Notes: generated from the sequence alone by a model not told the origin. A stretch of DNA of 64,000 bases from CAKZNE01 sp964485405 (GCA_964485405.1 CAZAJG010000002.1:91828-155827), one strand, 5' to 3'. Numbered from the stretch's first letter, positions 25,457 to 34,193 are shown. Numbers and translations are program-made.

Positions 25457-26476
25457 ATGCCTAAAACTCACTTTCAATTGATCTTTCTGGAGAAGGTCAA
25501 ACAAAAAACAAACGAGAACCACTCGCTTGTGGATGTAATAACTGATGTTTTACAGATTAGCAAAGATGCTGCATATAGAAGGATGCGTGGTGAAACCGAA
25601 TTGAGTTTTGATGAAACTGTACGGCTAGCAAATCACTTTAGAGTTTCTCTGAGCGAAGTTGCCGGGCATTCTGAAAATAGTGCCGTTTTTCAACGACAGT
25701 CCTTTATCAAAACCATTGATAATTACAGAGAGTATCTACAAAATAGCTTGACCCAGCTGGAGTACATCGCCAATCAAAAGAATCATATGATGTATTACCA
25801 GGCAAAAGATATTCCTGCTTTTTATCATTATGCTCTGCCAAAATTGGCTGCTTTTAAAATTTATGTTTGGTTAAAATCTGTTTACGGAATTGATAAGATT
25901 GACGGTGAAAACTATAATCTATCAATGATACCTGAAGATTTGATCGAAATAGTTGGTAAGCAATGGGAAGTTTTTAGCAGAATCAATTCTACCGAGATAT
26001 GGAGTGAGACTACCATAAGGAGTATTATCAATCAAATAGAATACTATTACGAAGCGGGCTTTTTTAGCAGTAAGGAAGAAGCTCTTGGCATTTGTGATGA
26101 ATTTAAGGAGATGATGAAGATCATCTACAAACAAGCTCTAAATGGCAGAAAGGTACATGCGCACAACTCAGATGTATTCTCATCCGCCTCGTACTCTATG
26201 TACTTTCATGAAATTCTGCTGATGGATAACCACATACTTACAGAATTTGGGGAGCATAACATCTTATATTTTATACCCTATGCTGGAATAAACTACTTAT
26301 CTACAGCAGATCCAGACCTCACCTCGGATTTAAAAGAATTCATGAGTAGTCAATTAAAGAAAGCTGCTTCGGTAGATAATATATCGGAAAAGGAAAGGAA
26401 TCGATTCTTTATTCGAATTAAAACAAAAATTGATCAGCTTAGAGAGAAGATAATAAGCACTGATCCATTTTTATAA
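25457..26476 (+). CDS. Helix-turn-helix protein with a large uncharacterised C-terminal region
   Basis: A 339-residue soluble protein. Residues 18-70 (NHSLVDVITDVLQISKDAAYRRMRGETELSFDETVRLANHFRVSLSEV) look like a phage-repressor-type DNA-binding fold: helix, turn, recognition helix and a 'rank of helices' ending. The remaining 270 residues are predominantly helical and contain no recognised effector or enzyme motif. Similar proteins of this length are common in marine Flavobacteriales as 'helix-turn-helix domain-containing protein' of unknown target. It is monocistronic: a terminator overlaps its stop codon, and neighbours on both sides are on the opposite strand. Confidence 0.75.
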   Translation: MPKTHFQLIFLEKVKQKTNENHSLVDVITDVLQISKDAAYRRMRGETELSFDETVRLANHFRVSLSEVAGHSENSAVFQRQSFIKTIDNYREYLQNSLTQLEYIANQKNHMMYYQAKDIPAFYHYALPKLAAFKIYVWLKSVYGIDKIDGENYNLSMIPEDLIEIVGKQWEVFSRINSTEIWSETTIRSIINQIEYYYEAGFFSSKEEALGICDEFKEMMKIIYKQALNGRKVHAHNSDVFSSASYSMYFHEILLMDNHILTEFGEHNILYFIPYAGINYLSTADPDLTSDLKEFMSSQLKKAASVDNISEKERNRFFIRIKTKIDQLREKIISTDPFL

Positions 26477-26487
26477 TGGATCAGTGC
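26457..26487. terminator. Terminator overlapping the HTH gene stop codon
   Basis: A 12-bp perfect stem GCACTGATCCAT / ATGGATCAGTGC with a T-rich loop. The stop codon lies in the loop. The plus-strand T-tail is weak, but the stem is strong and symmetrical. Confidence 0.6.
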
Positions 26488-26516
26488 GGTTTAACCCTGT
26501 TTACTTTAATATTGTG

Positions 26517-26621
26517 TTATTGCGCCATAAATAAGGCAAAGCCAACTATTAAAGTAATGATGGCTACAACTCCCACAATCTGAATGGTAGCTTCGCCTTT
26601 GTTACTTGTAACTTTTTGCAT
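26517..26621 (-). CDS. Putative 34-residue single-TM microprotein
   Basis: An ATG-initiated reading frame of 34 residues: a polar, weakly basic N-terminus (MQKVTSNKGEA) followed by a continuous hydrophobic stretch of about 20 residues (IQIVGVVAIITLIVGFALFM), ending AQ. The pattern of a short charged head and one perfect transmembrane helix is unlikely in random intergenic DNA. The leader before the ATG is A-rich and lacks Shine-Dalgarno, as usual for the phylum. No homologue is recognised. It shares strand with the next small gene upstream. Function unknown. Confidence 0.55.
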   Translation of the reverse strand: MQKVTSNKGEATIQIVGVVAIITLIVGFALFMAQ

Positions 26622-26744
26622 AACAGTTCGATTTCTGATTCTAATATACAAATTTTTTCCAACCATCTGGAAATCTTAATTTTATAACAGTATAAAATTA
26701 GATTATTGGTTAAAATAGATGATGAACTGTATGTTAGGAGTACC

Positions 26745-26912
26745 TTATGATTGAGTAATGTATATGGCTCCGGCTAGAATAATGAGGATAACCAATACCA
26801 CTAAGGTATATTGTAAATAGTCCTTAGCCGTATCATTCTCTTTTTTTACAGCGATTTTTCGAATTCTCTTTGCTCTTTGCCGAACTTGCCGTTTTTTACT
26901 GTCGTCTGGCAT
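26745..26912 (-). CDS. Putative 55-residue basic single-TM protein
   Basis: An ATG reading frame of 55 residues. The first 30 are strongly basic (SKKRQVRQRAKRIRKIAVKKE), then YLQYTLVVLVILIILAGAIYI forms a single clear transmembrane helix, ending TQS. The positive-inside rule predicts a cytoplasmic, possibly nucleic-acid- or lipid-binding, basic tail. It lies between the hypothetical gene at 26984 and the smaller microprotein gene, all on the minus strand. No family is recognised. It is a more convincing gene than its 34-residue neighbour because of its length and composition. Confidence 0.6.
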   Translation of the reverse strand: MPDDSKKRQVRQRAKRIRKIAVKKENDTAKDYLQYTLVVLVILIILAGAIYITQS

Positions 26913-26983
26913 AATCTAGTATAGTAGTTAATTCCGGGTTAGTAATCTCTTATTCCGTGATTAAGTTACTACTTTTTTTGCTT

Positions 26984-27388
26984 TTATGCTATTGGATTTA
27001 GTACAACACTAAAAATAGTTAAGCCATTTGGATCTCTTCCATAATGTAGCTTATCAATAGCTTCTGGTATATCTTTAGCCCTAAAGTAAGAGGTATGAAG
27101 CTCATCCTCACCCTTTACCGACCATTGTATAGTGTATGAATTTTTCTTTTCCTTAAAGCTCTTTACATAATCTCGTATTTGCTTTAAAACATCAATTTTA
27201 TCATATCCTTCAACGGTATGGAAGAGAAAAGATTGGTTGTGTCTAGGGTTTACCGTAATCACGTCCAGCCTAGTTTGTCCTCCACTTTCTGAGTAATCAA
27301 AGATCATTTGTGTACTACCTAGGCTTAGGTAATTTTCAATCTCCCTTTGAATTTTTGCTATTTCTAAATTTTGTCTATCCGCACTCAT
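26984..27388 (-). CDS. Conserved hypothetical protein (Bacteroidota)
   Basis: A 134-residue soluble protein started at the ATG at 27388. The longer frame from 27469 would overlap the upstream gene by 44 bases and adds non-conserved sequence. The conserved-looking parts are the helical start (LEIAKIQREIENYL), the middle SFLFHTVEGYDKIDVLKQIRDYV, and the end ELHTSYFRAKDIPEAIDKLHYGRDPN. Proteins of this pattern are widespread hypotheticals in Flavobacteriia. I know of no function. The upstream secreted protein gene ends 37 bases before this start, so the two could be cotranscribed. Confidence 0.75.
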   Translation of the reverse strand: MSADRQNLEIAKIQREIENYLSLGSTQMIFDYSESGGQTRLDVITVNPRHNQSFLFHTVEGYDKIDVLKQIRDYVKSFKEKKNSYTIQWSVKGEDELHTSYFRAKDIPEAIDKLHYGRDPNGLTIFSVVLNPIA

Positions 27389-27425
27389 TTGCTCCTTACT
27401 GAATAGCAAATGTAGTTTTTCATAA

Positions 27426-27899
27426 TCATTCCTGAATCGGGCTATGCGTGAAAAAAACGTGTAAATCACCCATATCTAAAGCCAAATAATTCTCGTCTAG
27501 ATATAACACCAACCAACTGTCCTTCAACTCTCCATTCTCTCCAAAAAGCTGAACTGTATCTCCACTAAGTTGATATTTTACAGTAAGCTCTAAGCCATAT
27601 TCATTATAATTCTGTGGATTTATAAGCTTTAAAATCAATTGCCCATTTTTGTAGCTGTAATAGTCAGGAACAGCTTCTAGTAGATCTTCTGTGCTATACT
27701 CGCCACTCTTTTCATTTAGATACGACAAAGCTTCCCATGCACCCTTTTCTAGATCTTTCTCATCCACCAAATGGTTTTGATCCGCTTTTGATGTTAAAAT
27801 CTCTAGAACTTGATTTAAAGCTTTTTCTCCTTCGTCTGTTTGGGCTTTTAATACTCCACAGCTAAATAGACTAATTAAGATGATTTTAAAGACGTTCAT
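27426..27899 (-). CDS. Secreted hypothetical protein
   Basis: A 157-residue protein with an N-terminal signal peptide, probably cleaved after GVLKA (residues 1-19). A cysteine at 14 in LFSC could alternatively be a poor lipobox. The mature part is acidic: a helical first half (GEKALNQVLEILTSKAD) and a beta-rich second half (YYSYKNGQLILKLI, LELTVKYQLSGDTVQLFGENGELKDSWLVLYLDENYLALDMG) reminiscent of lipocalin-like META/DUF small domains. No family is certain. It starts just after the terminator that follows nrdA. Confidence 0.7.
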   Translation of the reverse strand: MNVFKIILISLFSCGVLKAQTDEGEKALNQVLEILTSKADQNHLVDEKDLEKGAWEALSYLNEKSGEYSTEDLLEAVPDYYSYKNGQLILKLINPQNYNEYGLELTVKYQLSGDTVQLFGENGELKDSWLVLYLDENYLALDMGDLHVFFTHSPIQE

Positions 27900-27917
27900 A
27901 CCTTCTAACGTACAAAA

Positions 27918-27947
27918 AAAGAGCCATTCCAGTTGGAATGGCTCTTT
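27918..27947 (-). terminator. Terminator after nrdA
   Basis: A perfect 13-bp stem AAAGAGCCATTCC / GGAATGGCTCTTT with a four-base loop, followed on the minus strand by T7. It separates nrdBA from the secreted hypothetical gene downstream. Confidence 0.93.
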
Positions 27948-27977
27948 AGATTGTTCTTTCTATTTATTCTGCTTTAC

Positions 27978-30449
27978 TTAAGACCCGCAGGCTTCACAAT
28001 CATCTGGATTATCAATAGAACAAGCCAACGCTTCTTCAGCTGAATAGGTTTGAACAGATTTAGCCATTTGTGCTACTCTATCTTCTCCTACATCTGCTGC
28101 TTTTTGAAGATTCTCACCTTCTTTTTCCTGTATTTTTTCCGTTTGTTTCGCATCTGTAACAGGTTCTACTTGTGCCTTTGATTGCTTTTGTACGGTAAAC
28201 TTAATAGCATCCGTTGCTGCCTTAGTTCTCAGGTAATACATGCCTGTTTTCAAGCCTTTTTCCCAAGCATAAAAATGCATTGAAGTTAGCTTACCAATAT
28301 TGGCGTTCTCTACAAATAGATTTAACGACTGAGATTGATCAATAAACGCGCCTCTATCTGCACTCATATCAATGATATCCTTCATACTCATCTCCCAAAC
28401 CGTTTTATAAAGATCCTTTATATTGTTTGGTATAGATTCAATATGCTGAATAGAACCGTTTGCTCTGATGATCTCATTTTTAAGATCTTCATTCCAAAGA
28501 CCTAAATCTACAAGATCAACTAAAAGGTGCTTGTTTACCACAATAAACTCACCCGAAAGTACCCTTCTCGTATAAATGTTAGATGTATACGGCTCAAAAC
28601 ACTCGTTGTTACCTAGTATTTGTGACGTAGAAGCTGTTGGCATTGGAGCTAAGAGTAAAGAGTTTCTCACTCCATGTTCTTTTATCTCTCCTCGCAATGT
28701 ATTCCAATCCCAATTTCCACTTAGGCTATCTTCTTTAATACCCCACATATTGAACTGGAACTCACCTTTACTAATTGGAGAACCTTCGTACGTTTCATAT
28801 GCTCCATCTACCATCGCTTCGTCTTTTGAAGCGCACAAGGACGCGTAGTATATGGTTTCAAAAATATCCTTATTCAGTTGTTTTGCTGATTCGCTGGTAA
28901 AAGGCAATCTCAACCTAATAAAGGTATCGGCTAATCCTTGAACACCTAAACCAACCGGACGGTGACGCATATTGCTATTTCTAGCTTCAGCTACAGGGTA
29001 ATAATTTCTATCAATGATACGGTTCAGGTTCTTCGTAACTTTATATGTTACATCGAACAATCGTTGATGATTGAATTTACCATCTTCCACATACATAGGT
29101 AATGCTAAAGAAGCAAGGTTACATACAGCTACCTCATCTGGAGCGGTGTACTCAATAATTTCCGTACATAGATTGGAAGAGCGAATTGTTCCAAGATTTT
29201 TTTGGTTACTCTTACTGTTTGCTGCATCCTTATACAGCATATAAGGTGTTCCTGTCTCAATTTGAGATTCTGTTATTTTTTGCCAAAGATCTCTGGCTTT
29301 GATAGTTTTACGACCTTTCCCTTCTGCTTCATATTTCTCATATAAAGCTTCAAACTCTTCACCATAAACATCCGCAAGACCCGGGCACTCATTCGGATCC
29401 ATTAGGGTCCAATCTATATCTTCTTTTACTCTCTTCATGAATAAATCCGGAACCCAAAGCGCATAAAATAGATCGCGCGCTCTCATCTCTTCTTTTCCGT
29501 GATTCTTTTTCAAGTCTAGGAAATCAAACACGTCAGCATGCCATGGCTCTAGATAAATGGCAAAAGATCCTTTTCTTTTACCACCACCTTGATCTACATA
29601 ACGAGCTGTATCGTTGAATACCCTCAACATGGGTACAATTCCGTTTGACGTTCCGTTTGTTCCACGAATGTATGAACCTGTAGCTCTTACATTATGAATA
29701 GACAAACCTATACCTCCAGCTGATTGTGATATTTTAGAGCATTGCTTTAATGTATCGTATATACCATCAATGCTATCATCCTTCATAGTTAACAGAAAGC
29801 AAGAAGACATCTGAGGCTTTGGAGTTCCTGCATTGAAAAGTGTAGGCGTAGCGTGTGTAAAATACTTCTTAGACATTAAGTTGTAGGTCTCTACTGCACT
29901 TTCAATATCCTCCTTATGAATACCAATAGAAACACGCATCAACATATGTTGTGGCCTTTCTGCTATTTTACCGTTAACACGCAGTAAATATGAACGTTCT
30001 AAGGTTTTGAATCCAAAATAATCGTAGCCAAAATCTCTGTCGTAAATTAGAGTTGAATCCAGCAACTCTTTATTTTTATCAATAATCTCAGCTACATCAT
30101 CCGAAATTAATGGAGAGTGCAAACCCGTTTTAGGGTTAACATATTCCTGCAAATCTTTCATCGTATCTGAGAAAGACTTAGTTGTATTTTTATGAAGATT
30201 TGACACCGCAATACGTGCAGCCAGCTGCGCATAATCTGGGTGTTTGGTCGTCATAGAAGCAGCTACTTCTGCGGCTAAGCTATCTAACTCGGAGGTGGTT
30301 ACTCCTTCGTAAATGCCTTCTATTACTTTCATCGCTACTGTGGTAGGACTAACCAAATCGCTCAATCCGTAGCATAGCTTTTGAATACGCGCTGTGATTT
30401 TATCAAACTTAACAGTCTCTTTCCTTCCGTCCCTTTTTAGTACGTACAT
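27978..30449 (-). CDS. nrdA: Class I ribonucleoside-diphosphate reductase, alpha subunit
   Basis: Large subunit of aerobic ribonucleotide reductase, making dNDPs from NDPs. The 823-residue protein has an N-terminal ATP-cone (about 1-95, starting YVLKRDGRKETVKFDKI) for allosteric activity control. The active-site cysteines are in MSSCFLL and NLCTEI, with the NLCTE loop at the thiyl site. The C-terminus ends in a CEACGS tail that carries the redox pair renewing the active site. A 70-residue, charged, low-complexity linker (about 735-800) precedes that tail. The partner nrdB is 56 bases upstream on the same strand. Confidence 0.97.
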   Translation of the reverse strand: MYVLKRDGRKETVKFDKITARIQKLCYGLSDLVSPTTVAMKVIEGIYEGVTTSELDSLAAEVAASMTTKHPDYAQLAARIAVSNLHKNTTKSFSDTMKDLQEYVNPKTGLHSPLISDDVAEIIDKNKELLDSTLIYDRDFGYDYFGFKTLERSYLLRVNGKIAERPQHMLMRVSIGIHKEDIESAVETYNLMSKKYFTHATPTLFNAGTPKPQMSSCFLLTMKDDSIDGIYDTLKQCSKISQSAGGIGLSIHNVRATGSYIRGTNGTSNGIVPMLRVFNDTARYVDQGGGKRKGSFAIYLEPWHADVFDFLDLKKNHGKEEMRARDLFYALWVPDLFMKRVKEDIDWTLMDPNECPGLADVYGEEFEALYEKYEAEGKGRKTIKARDLWQKITESQIETGTPYMLYKDAANSKSNQKNLGTIRSSNLCTEIIEYTAPDEVAVCNLASLALPMYVEDGKFNHQRLFDVTYKVTKNLNRIIDRNYYPVAEARNSNMRHRPVGLGVQGLADTFIRLRLPFTSESAKQLNKDIFETIYYASLCASKDEAMVDGAYETYEGSPISKGEFQFNMWGIKEDSLSGNWDWNTLRGEIKEHGVRNSLLLAPMPTASTSQILGNNECFEPYTSNIYTRRVLSGEFIVVNKHLLVDLVDLGLWNEDLKNEIIRANGSIQHIESIPNNIKDLYKTVWEMSMKDIIDMSADRGAFIDQSQSLNLFVENANIGKLTSMHFYAWEKGLKTGMYYLRTKAATDAIKFTVQKQSKAQVEPVTDAKQTEKIQEKEGENLQKAADVGEDRVAQMAKSVQTYSAEEALACSIDNPDDCEACGS

Positions 30450-30505
30450 AAATGAAGTTCTTTAAATTGTTCGGTAAATGTTATGATGTAAAAATTCAGG
30501 TTCAA

Positions 30506-31480
30506 TTAAAAGTCGGCATCAAAAGAAATCTGGTTCGATTCCTGTCCCTGTACAACACCGCTTTTTTGATACTCTCCCACTCTTTTTTCAAAGAAATTGG
30601 TCTTGCCTTGTAGGCTGATCATATCCATAAAATCAAATGGATTTTCCACATTAAACTCCTTAGAACAGTTTAACTCAACCAATAAACGGTCCGTTACAAA
30701 TTCTAAGTATTGAGTCATTAAATCTGAGTTCATACCAATTAATTTAACCGGTAAAGACTCCGTAATAAATTCTCTTTCGATATCTAACGCTTCCACAATA
30801 ATCTGACGTATACGTTCTTGAGGAACTTTATTTATTAAATGGTTATTGTGAAGGTGGCAAGCAAAGTCGCAATGCAAGCCTTCATCTCTAGATATTAATT
30901 CATTTGAAAATGTAAGCCCTGGCATAAGCCCTCTTTTCTTTAACCAGAAAATAGAGCAAAAAGACCCACTAAAGAAAATACCTTCTACTGCTGCGAAAGC
31001 AATTAATCTTTCCGCAAATGATTCAGATTCAATCCATTTTAAAGCCCAATCTGCTTTTTTCTTTATCGCTTCAAAAGTATCAATAGCGTTAAACAAGTGA
31101 TTTCTATCCTCCTTATCCTTAATATAAGTATCTATTAATAAGGAATAGGTTTCACTATGGATGTTTTCCATCATGATTTGGAAACCATAGAAAAATTTCG
31201 CTTCTGTGTATTGAACCTCATTCACAAAATTTTCCGCTAGATTTTCATTCACGATACCATCGCTTGCTGCAAAAAATGCTAGAACGTGCTTAATAAAATA
31301 ACGTTCATCGTCATTCAGTTTAGTTTCCCAATCTGTTAAGTCTTGATGTAAATCGATTTCTTCGGCAGTCCAAAAGCTTGCTTCCGACTTTTTATACCAT
31401 TTCCAAATGTCGTGATGCTCAATAGGAAAAAGAACAAAACGGTTTTTGTTTTCGGTTAAAATGGGCTCTTGACTACTCAT
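30506..31480 (-). CDS. nrdB: Class I ribonucleoside-diphosphate reductase, beta subunit
   Basis: Small subunit that carries the dimetal-tyrosyl cofactor. The 324-residue protein starts with a disordered region, followed by the ferritin-like helices. EAKFFYGFQIMMENIHSETYSLLIDTYI contains the Glu and ExxH metal ligands and the radical tyrosine region. Further on, AAVEGIFFSGSFCSIFWLKKRG and SRDEGLHCDFACHLHNN give the second ExxH. The C-terminal tail (ISFDADF) should bind NrdA. It precedes nrdA in an operon. The 328 bases upstream hold two perfect inverted repeats that could be regulator sites. Confidence 0.97.
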   Translation of the reverse strand: MSSQEPILTENKNRFVLFPIEHHDIWKWYKKSEASFWTAEEIDLHQDLTDWETKLNDDERYFIKHVLAFFAASDGIVNENLAENFVNEVQYTEAKFFYGFQIMMENIHSETYSLLIDTYIKDKEDRNHLFNAIDTFEAIKKKADWALKWIESESFAERLIAFAAVEGIFFSGSFCSIFWLKKRGLMPGLTFSNELISRDEGLHCDFACHLHNNHLINKVPQERIRQIIVEALDIEREFITESLPVKLIGMNSDLMTQYLEFVTDRLLVELNCSKEFNVENPFDFMDMISLQGKTNFFEKRVGEYQKSGVVQGQESNQISFDADF

Positions 31481-31808
31481 AATTCTTTTCTTTTGTGGTT
31501 CGCGCCTATCTGCTTGATTTTAAGGCCAATTTTCCCTGGTCAAATAACTTAACCTCCTGAAATACAGAAATTTAAAAGATTACTTAATGTTGGGTATAAT
31601 GATCAATAGATCAAACTTGCTTTACAAATTTTGCGATAAAATGATGGGAAGTCAACCGCTAGTTTTTAACATTCGATGCGTTTTATTAACACAATGTTAA
31701 GGATGTTAAGCACAAAAAGCCAGTGAGAGCCTGAGATAGAAAAATTCCAAATTAATTTGACGAAGATTTCTAATTTTTAATTCACACCTATTGTTAAAAA
31801 CCTCAGGT
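31481..31808. other. Intergenic region upstream of nrdB with two palindromes
   Basis: This 328-base stretch has no convincing gene. It contains TGATC-AATA-GATCA (31600-31613) and TTAACA-CAA-TGTTAA (31686-31700), both perfect inverted repeats. They could be operators for nrdBA, whose transcription starts here going left. Neither matches the NrdR box consensus I know. The other side is the 3' end of the DUF3109 gene. Confidence 0.5.
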
Positions 31809-32384
31809 CTAATTTCTGTTGCTCCATTGTTGTGCTACTTCTTCCAATTCCGTGTACCATTCTTCTCCGTATTTTCGAACTAAAGAATCTTTAGTAAACT
31901 TATAGACAGGAACTTGCAACTCTTTACCTAAATCGCAAGCAGGCGAGCAAATTTGCCATTTATGATAGTTAACCGCTTCGTAAGAAGCATACTTCGTAAT
32001 TCGAATAGGATATAAATGACAGCTTATCGGTTTTCTAAAGTCAATTTTTCCGTGCTCCCAAGCCTTCTCTATGCCACATTTAGTTACTCCATTCTCGAAA
32101 ATAACATAAGCACACTCTGCTCCATTAACCAAAGGGGTTACCCATTCATCATCTAAAGGGTCTTGAACAGAAGTTCCTTGCTCTTCAATAGCTTCTACAC
32201 CCTCTTTTCTTAGGTAAGGCTTTACAAAGGGATACACCTCTTCTAAAACAGACAATTCACTATCTTCTAATGGCGCACCAGAGTCACCCTCTACGCAACA
32301 CGCACCTTTACATTTACTCAAGTCGCACACAAACGCCTGATCCAACACGTCTTCGGAAATCAAAGTATCTTTAATGGCAATCAT
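31809..32384 (-). CDS. DUF3109 family cysteine-rich protein
   Basis: A 191-residue protein, started at the ATG at 32384 because MIAIKDTLISEDVLDQAFVCDL is the family N-terminus; the frame from 32438 adds unrelated residues. The cysteines are arranged as CDLSKCKGACCVEGDSGAP near residues 22-35, then single conserved cysteines in ECAYV, KCGIE, SCHLYPI and CSPACDLG. This resembles the CxxxCxxCC metal-binding pattern of the YkgJ group, which may hold iron or zinc. Function is unknown. The window shows no partner gene. Confidence 0.88.
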   Translation of the reverse strand: MIAIKDTLISEDVLDQAFVCDLSKCKGACCVEGDSGAPLEDSELSVLEEVYPFVKPYLRKEGVEAIEEQGTSVQDPLDDEWVTPLVNGAECAYVIFENGVTKCGIEKAWEHGKIDFRKPISCHLYPIRITKYASYEAVNYHKWQICSPACDLGKELQVPVYKFTKDSLVRKYGEEWYTELEEVAQQWSNRN

Positions 32385-32551
32385 AGAGCACAAAAATACA
32401 TTTTCAGAATAGCTACCCACAAGAAAATCAGTATTCATATTGACATTAAATAAGCACCAAAGCGCTTGTAAAAAAGCAACTCACTAACACCTATTAATGC
32501 TCAAGACCCAATACCTTCACCATGTACTGCCCTATTTTTCTCCTAAAAGAA

Positions 32552-32581
32552 TTGTTGTACCATTCATACATTTTACTTTTG
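32552..32581 (+). promoter_or_regulatory. glyS promoter with consensus -33/-7 elements
   Basis: TTG (32552-32554), a 19-base spacer, then TACTTTTG (32574-32581), an exact match to the Bacteroidota sigma-ABfr consensus. The glyS ATG begins only 4 bases after the -7 element, so the predicted transcript is leaderless or nearly so. Confidence 0.75.
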
Positions 32582-32585
32582 CCAC

Positions 32586-34121
32586 ATGAATCAAGAAGAT
32601 CTTTTTAAGAAAGTGATTTCCCATGCCAAAGAATATGGGTTCATCTTTCAGTCGAGCGAAATTTACGATGGCCTTTCAGCAGTATATGATTATGGTCAAA
32701 ATGGAGTAGAGTTGAAAAAAAACATCCGTGACTACTGGTGGAAGTCTATGGTGCAAATGCATGAAAATATTGTGGGTATTGATACCGCAATTTTTATGCA
32801 TCCTACGGTATGGAAAGCTTCAGGACACGTAGATGCCTTTAACGATCCTATGATCGACAACAAAGATTCAAAGAAAAGATATCGTGCAGATGTTCTTTTA
32901 GAAGACTACGCAGAAAAGCAAAGGCAAAAGGCAGAAAAAGAAATAAAAAAGGCCGCCAAACGGTTCGGAGACAGCTTTGATCCACAAATGTACCGCGAAA
33001 CCAACCCTCGCGTAAAAGGTTATTTAGAGGAGGCCGATTCTACCATGCAACGCATGGCAAAAAGCTTAGATGCCGGAGATTTGGAAGATGTTAAAGCTCT
33101 TATTGAAGAAAAAGGCATTAATGATCCGGTGAGCGGTTCCAAAAACTGGACGGATGTACGTCAATTCAACTTAATGTTTGGCACTCAGATAGGCTCTGTT
33201 GCAGATGGAGCCAGTGAAGTATTCTTACGTCCAGAAACAGCTCAGGGTATTTTTGTAAACTTCTTAAATGTTCAAAAAACTGGAAGAATGAAGATTCCAT
33301 TTGGAATTGCTCAAACTGGAAAAGCTTTCAGAAATGAGATTGTTGCACGACAATTTATTTTTAGAATGCGTGAATTTGAGCAGATGGAGATGCAATTCTT
33401 CGTTCGACCTGGAGAAGATCAAAAATATTATGAATATTGGAAACGAGAGCGCCTAAACTGGCATAAAACGCTTGGATTGGGAGACGAATATTACCGCTTT
33501 CACGATCACGATAAATTGGCTCACTATGCAAATGCTGCTGCAGACATTGAATTTAAATTCCCCTTTGGATTTAAAGAGCTAGAAGGAATACATAGCCGAA
33601 CGGACTTTGATTTAAAGAGTCATCAGGAGCATTCCGGTAAAAAGTTGCAATATTTTGATCCTGAGATTAATGAAAACTATGTACCCTATGTAGTGGAAAC
33701 ATCTATCGGATTGGATAGAATGTTTTTAGCGATCCTTTCCGCAGCCTACAAGGAAGAGAAGTTAGAAGACGGTTCCGAACGAACCGTACTTAAAATCCCA
33801 GCTCCTTTGGCTCCTATCAAAATTGCCGTATTACCACTTCTTAAAAAAGACGGACTGCCCGAAACTGCAAGAAAAATTTTACAAGAATTGCAATGGGATT
33901 TCAATTGTCAGTATGATGAAAAAGACGCCATCGGAAAACGCTATAGACGTCATGATGCCATTGGAACACCTATCTGCATAACCATCGATCATCAAACACT
34001 TGAAGACGAAACAGTTACTCTAAGGGATCGTGATAGCATGAAACAACAAAGGGTTCACAAGAGCGAATTAAGAGGCAAAGCCGTATCATTATTGAGCTTT
34101 AATGAAAATGCGTCAAGCTAA
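32586..34121 (+). CDS. glyS: Glycyl-tRNA synthetase (dimeric class IIa)
   Basis: Charges tRNA-Gly. The 511-residue single-chain enzyme is of the alpha2 type (like eukaryotes and Thermus), not the alpha2beta2 E. coli type. Class II motifs are visible: motif 2 GKAFRNEIVARQFIFRMREFEQMEMQFF, motif 3 VETSIGLDRMFLAIL, and a C-terminal anticodon-binding domain starting APLAPIKIAVLPLLKK. The start codon is set by the promoter just 4 bases upstream and by the family N-terminus NQEDLFKKVISHAKEYGFIFQSSEIYDG. A 9-bp AT-rich palindrome follows the stop (34121-34143). Confidence 0.97.
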   Translation: MNQEDLFKKVISHAKEYGFIFQSSEIYDGLSAVYDYGQNGVELKKNIRDYWWKSMVQMHENIVGIDTAIFMHPTVWKASGHVDAFNDPMIDNKDSKKRYRADVLLEDYAEKQRQKAEKEIKKAAKRFGDSFDPQMYRETNPRVKGYLEEADSTMQRMAKSLDAGDLEDVKALIEEKGINDPVSGSKNWTDVRQFNLMFGTQIGSVADGASEVFLRPETAQGIFVNFLNVQKTGRMKIPFGIAQTGKAFRNEIVARQFIFRMREFEQMEMQFFVRPGEDQKYYEYWKRERLNWHKTLGLGDEYYRFHDHDKLAHYANAAADIEFKFPFGFKELEGIHSRTDFDLKSHQEHSGKKLQYFDPEINENYVPYVVETSIGLDRMFLAILSAAYKEEKLEDGSERTVLKIPAPLAPIKIAVLPLLKKDGLPETARKILQELQWDFNCQYDEKDAIGKRYRRHDAIGTPICITIDHQTLEDETVTLRDRDSMKQQRVHKSELRGKAVSLLSFNENASS

Positions 34122-34154
34122 TATCAATATTATCTATTGATATACTAAAAACAT

Positions 34155-34162
34155 TACCTTTG
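34155..34162 (+). promoter_or_regulatory. Candidate -7 element for the His-rich lipoprotein gene
   Basis: TACCTTTG fits TAnnTTTG, 31 bases before the ATG. A perfect AT-rich inverted repeat (ATATCAATA / TATTGATAT, 34121-34143) lies where the -33 region would be and might be an operator. Confidence 0.4.
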
Positions 34163-34193
34163 CCAAATTATTAACAGCCAAATTTTTAACTGG

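Noticed and set aside
26937..26949. GGTTAGTAATCT repeated at 26938, 61559 (plus) and 61173 (minus strand), always between genes
   Set aside because: In AT-rich DNA about one such triple 12-mer match is expected by chance in 64 kb; flanks do not align.
22650..27960. Possible defence or mobile island in the accessory-looking stretch
   Set aside because: No integrase, transposase, direct repeats, nuclease or toxin-antitoxin pair is visible; genes look like normal envelope and hypothetical genes.
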